From: Conus ventricosus
Taxonomy: Eukaryota > Mollusca > Gastropoda > Neogastropoda > Conidae
Direction: 5' to 3'
Length of the DNA: 10,000 nt
NCBI GenBank assembly: GCA_018398815.1
Contig: CM031601.1
Coordinates: 24,665,571 to 24,675,570, forward strand
Shown: piece by piece, positions 7,511 through 10,000 of the stretch
How the letters are laid out: each line of letters begins with the position of its first letter
Numbering within the stretch: position 1 is the stretch's first letter
Notes under the pieces: generated by a model
What the model was told of the DNA's origin: nothing
Databases searched by the model: none
What the model saw: only the letters and a program-made list of their open reading frames with translations
Made by a program: the position numbers and the translations under genes

Positions 7511-7672
7511 CAAAATACACCTCACAAAATATTAATGATTGCAGAAGGCGAAGAAAAAATAAAGCAGGAAATAGGCTACTGAGCTGCTGATTGCCTTGGT
7601 AAAAGCCCTTTCGAAAAATAATTAGCTCGCACTCAAAATCATGATACCGGAGAAAATGAGCTTGCCATGAAC
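7511..7672. other. Short mixed-sequence island
   Basis: About 160 bases of ordinary composition between purine tracts. I see no repeat or gene in it. Confidence 0.5.
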
Positions 7673-7694
7673 AACAAACAAACAAACAAACAAC
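7673..7694 (+). repeat. (CAAA)n
   Basis: About five CAAA units, a simple repeat. Confidence 0.9.
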
Positions 7695-7709
7695 GCCTTC
7701 ATCTGTACC

Positions 7710-7782
7710 GGGGGGAAAGGGGGAAGGGACGGGGAGGGTGGGGAGGAGGAAAGAAAGGGTGGGGAAAGGGGGGGGGGGGGGG
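7710..7782 (+). repeat. G-rich tract ending in G15
   Basis: Repeated GGGG blocks separated by A, T or AAA end in a 15-base G run at 7768-7782. More than four G3+ blocks with short spacers meet the sequence rule for a G-quadruplex on the + strand. The homopolymer length should be treated as approximate. Confidence 0.9.
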
Positions 7783-7879
7783 TGTTAGGGACAAGAAGAA
7801 AAGAAAAAAAGCAAATGAAAAAAAAAAATGCCGACCAGCTGGAGACACTAAAGCCCATCAAAGTCCGATCATTGTCTTC

Positions 7880-8000
7880 CGATAGTTCCATTGTGACCCG
7901 TCCCTCGGGTCGATGTTAAACCTTCTGGACGTCATAAAAGAATGGAGAACAAAAAACAAAACAAAAAACCAAAAAAAAGCAAAAAAAAGCAAAGATGTCT
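7880..8000 (+). mobile_element. Possible retroposon 3' end with A-rich tail
   Basis: GACCCG (7895-7900) and CGGGTC (7906-7911) form a 6-bp hairpin around TCCCT, followed by GTCGATGTTAAACC. A long A-rich tail (about 7936-7990, AAAAC and AAAAAAGC units) comes next. A hairpin plus a GATGTTAAAC-like block before an A-rich tail is reminiscent of molluscan SINE 3' regions as I remember them. No body or target-site duplication is identified, so the call is tentative. Confidence 0.3.
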
Positions 8001-8169
8001 GAAAAGGAAGATTAAGGTAAGCGTGTATGGAACGAAGAACGAAAGCAAAACAAGAAATGAAAAACAAAAAAAGTGGAATGACAGAAGAGATGACATAAGC
8101 ATGCAGAAAGATTGAAAGATTGGAGGTGAAAATGAATTAAGAACGAAGTAGGTGGAAGGGAGGCGGGAG

Positions 8170-8171
<2 letters not shown>

Positions 8172-8229
<58 letters not shown>

Positions 8230-8285
8230 TCTGTGTCTGTGTGTCTGTGTGTCTGTGTGTTTCTATGTGTATGTCTGTGTGTGTG
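8172..8285. repeat. (GT)n with degenerate (CTGTGT)n extension
   Basis: A clean GT run (8172-8222) is followed by GTGTCT/GTCTGTGT variants and TATGTGTATG up to about 8285. It is the complement of the CA class seen elsewhere in the window. Confidence 0.97.
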
Positions 8286-8421
8286 ACTGGGGGTGAGGAG
8301 GGGGGTGTAGATATATAATTCAATTAAGAAAATTGGAAAAAAAAAGGAAACAAAAGCGAAAGGAAACAGAAAAATAGGAACGATGAAAAGAAGACAGAAA
8401 GAACAGAAACAAAAAGAAAAA

Positions 8422-8461
8422 GGGGGGTGGGGGTGGGTGGGAGGAGGGGGGGGGGGGCGGG
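8422..8461 (+). repeat. G-rich quadruplex-type tract
   Basis: G6, G5, G3, G3 and G12 blocks are separated by one to four bases (T, T, T, AGGA). This matches the standard G-quadruplex sequence rule on the + strand. It sits inside A/G-rich DNA and has no gene context. Confidence 0.9.
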
Positions 8462-8559
8462 CAGGAGATTGGAAAAATAAATGAAAGGGTGGACAGGAAT
8501 GAACGAAAGAATAAAGGAATTCAAACAAAAAGCAAAGTGTGTATGTGTGTGTTGTGTGT

Positions 8560-8580
8560 GGGGGGGGGGGGGGGGGGGGG
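8560..8580 (+). repeat. G21 homopolymer
   Basis: Twenty-one consecutive G bases directly follow a short GT run (8537-8560). Confidence 0.95.
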
Positions 8581-9056
8581 AGAATAGATGGAACGAAAGG
8601 AATGACGCAGGAGAGAAGGGAGAAGAAAAGGCTGGAAACATGAAATGAAGAAAGTAAGAAAAGAAATCAGGAAAGGAGGAAGGAAGGAAGGAAGGAATAA
8701 ACTGCGGAAGGACGAACACGAGATGGGAAGACAGACGGGGAGAAGGGACGAAAGAATGCAAGGAGAAAGAAAGGAACGAAAGAAGGAATGGGGAAGAAAG
8801 GAGTGGAAAACAGAAGGACCCCAAAAAAAAAAGAAGAAGAAAAGAAAGGAATAGGGAAAGTAAAGAAGGAAAGATTAAAGGAAGAAAAGAAGAAATACTA
8901 GAACGCAGAAAGGAAACGAACAATAAAAACTGTCATGGAAGGAAAAGAATGAAGGAAGGAAAAAGATGAAAGGAAAAAGAGAAAAAGAGTAGAGCGGAAA
9001 GGACAAAGAAAAATACGAAAACTGTGGAGGAAGAAAAACAATAAGGAAAAAAAGAA

Positions 9057-9087
9057 GAAAGAAAGAAAGAAAGAAAGAAAGAATGAA

Positions 9088-9123
<36 letters not shown>

Positions 9124-9127
9124 AAAG
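9057..9127 (+). repeat. (GAAA)n microsatellite
   Basis: About 17 GAAA units, with one GAATGAAAA interruption near 9081-9089. It is the cleanest patch of the homopurine region and possibly its youngest expansion. Confidence 0.95.
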
Positions 9128-9646
9128 GAGAAAAAGCAGGAAAGAAAGTAGAAAAGGGAAAAATAGAAAATGAGTGAGAGAACAAGGGAAAAAATAACAA
9201 AACAGGAAAAAGGAAAAGGACCGAGAACATACGGAAATTATGCGGAAGGATAACGAGAAAAGAGTGAAGGGGAAGGGGGGGGGGGATGTACGAAAGAAAG
9301 AAAGGAAGAAAGAAACGACAGAAAAGAAATCAATGAGCGGAACAAGGAATAAAAGAAAGGGAAAAAGGAGGGAAAAAAGACAGGGAAGACGAAAATGTAG
9401 AAATGAAGACAGAAAGAAAGAGAAGACAGAAAGAGAAAAAAAAAAAGAATAGACTGAGGAAAGTAAAGAATAATGTAGATAAGACCTAAAGAAAGAGGGA
9501 CGGAGGGTAGAAAAGAAGAAAGGATAAAGAAAAGGAAGAGTGAAGGAAAGAAAAGTATAAAGGAATGGAAGAAAGCAAAGAAAAATGGAGGATAAAAAGG
9601 AGGGAAGGAAACAGGGCAGGAAAGGATGAATGAATAAAAGAAGTGT

Positions 9647-9695
9647 GGAAGGAAGGAAGGAAGGATCGAACGAACGAACGAAGGAAGGAAGGAAG
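9647..9695 (+). repeat. (GGAA)n-(CGAA)n-(GGAA)n
   Basis: GGAA units flank a block of CGAA units (about 9666-9681). The block shows a single substitution spread to adjacent units, the same behaviour as in the other compound repeats here. Confidence 0.93.
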
Positions 9696-9931
9696 AAAAT
9701 AAGGAATAGAGGAAAGGAGTAGAGAAACAAGGAGTTAAGAAGGAAAGAGGGAACGCTGGAAGGAAGGAAGGCAGCAACGAAGGAAGAAAGAAATGAAGGA
9801 CAGAATAAAGAAAAGGAGAAGGGAGAGAGAGAAAGGAAGATTAAAAGGAAAGTGGAAAAGAATGGAAAATGGAATGGAGGAAGTAAACGGACAAAAAATG
9901 AGAAAACAGGACAAAAAGGACCAAAAAAATA

Positions 9932-9953
9932 GGGGGGGGGGGGGGGGGGGGGG
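9932..9953 (+). repeat. G22 homopolymer
   Basis: Twenty-two consecutive G bases mark the end of the purine region. The last 47 bases of the window return to mixed composition with no recognisable feature. Confidence 0.95.
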
Positions 9954-10000
9954 AGCAAGCGAGCTAACGGGAATACTATAAATAGGGAAAGAACATCAGT

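Larger units (their letters stand above)
8462..9931 (+). repeat. 1.5-kb degenerate homopurine region (GAAA/GGAA-like)
   Basis: The + strand is overwhelmingly A and G for about 1.5 kb, built from imperfect GAAA, GGAA, AGAAA and AAAG units with scattered C and T. It includes G21 (8560-8580), G11 (9275-9285), a clean GAAA array (9057-9127) and a GGAA/CGAA array (9647-9695). Long minus-strand frames through it encode Phe-Leu-Ser-Pro strings because TTTC, CTTC and TCCT contain few stop codons; these are not proteins. It looks like an old tetranucleotide array that has mutated heavily. Confidence 0.92.

Noticed and set aside
8933..9958. 341-codon minus-strand frame rich in Phe, Ser, Leu and Pro
   Set aside because: It is the complement of degenerate GAAA/GGAA DNA, which rarely produces stops. 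It has no domain, and the apparent membrane-like hydrophobicity is compositional.

Overview
This window looks like non-coding, repeat-rich DNA from an animal nuclear genome, most likely a marine mollusc and probably a gastropod. Three things point that way. First, two SINE-like pieces (4517-4561 and 5054-5130) match, from memory, a repeat core common in gastropod genomes. Second, a TAAAGGG-GATAA type motif frequent in molluscan intergenic repeats occurs in inverted orientation at 5817 and 6148. Third, the load of CA, GATA, GACA, GAAA and poly-G/poly-C simple repeats is very high. The species assignment is inference; no taxonomic marker gene is present.

Layout. 1-450: a (CA)n tract with a duplicated 20-base interruption, then (CTAT)n/(CCCT)n tetranucleotides. 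490-930: C-rich, pyrimidine-rich low-complexity DNA with C25 and C17 runs. 946-2432: ordinary-looking AT-rich unique DNA with a poly-A stretch and a 57-bp tandem duplication. 2433-2465: a strong hairpin directly before a 29-bp minisatellite that fills 2471-4433 (about 68 copies, with linked sequence variants). 4434-6644: the most gene-like base composition, but its recognisable content is mobile-element debris: a SINE core split by a ~492-bp insert, a piggyBac-like terminus at 5394, and a possible MITE at 5817-6160. 6645-7330: CA/CG alternating repeats, then (GA)n and (GACA)n. 7331-10000: purine-rich + strand with (GAAA)n, (GT)n, several G11-G22 runs and a possible retroposon tail near 7895.

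No protein-coding gene, rRNA or complete tRNA could be supported. The long open frames are translations of simple repeats (His-Thr, Ser-Leu-Tyr-Ile, Cys-Val, Phe-Leu-Ser). The frames in the unique parts are short, have no recognisable domain, and run across repeats. I found no operon-like organisation or cooperating gene set. What merits a second look is the structure of the repeats: the split SINE and its palindrome-bearing insert, the variant linkage in the minisatellite, and the hairpin at its edge.
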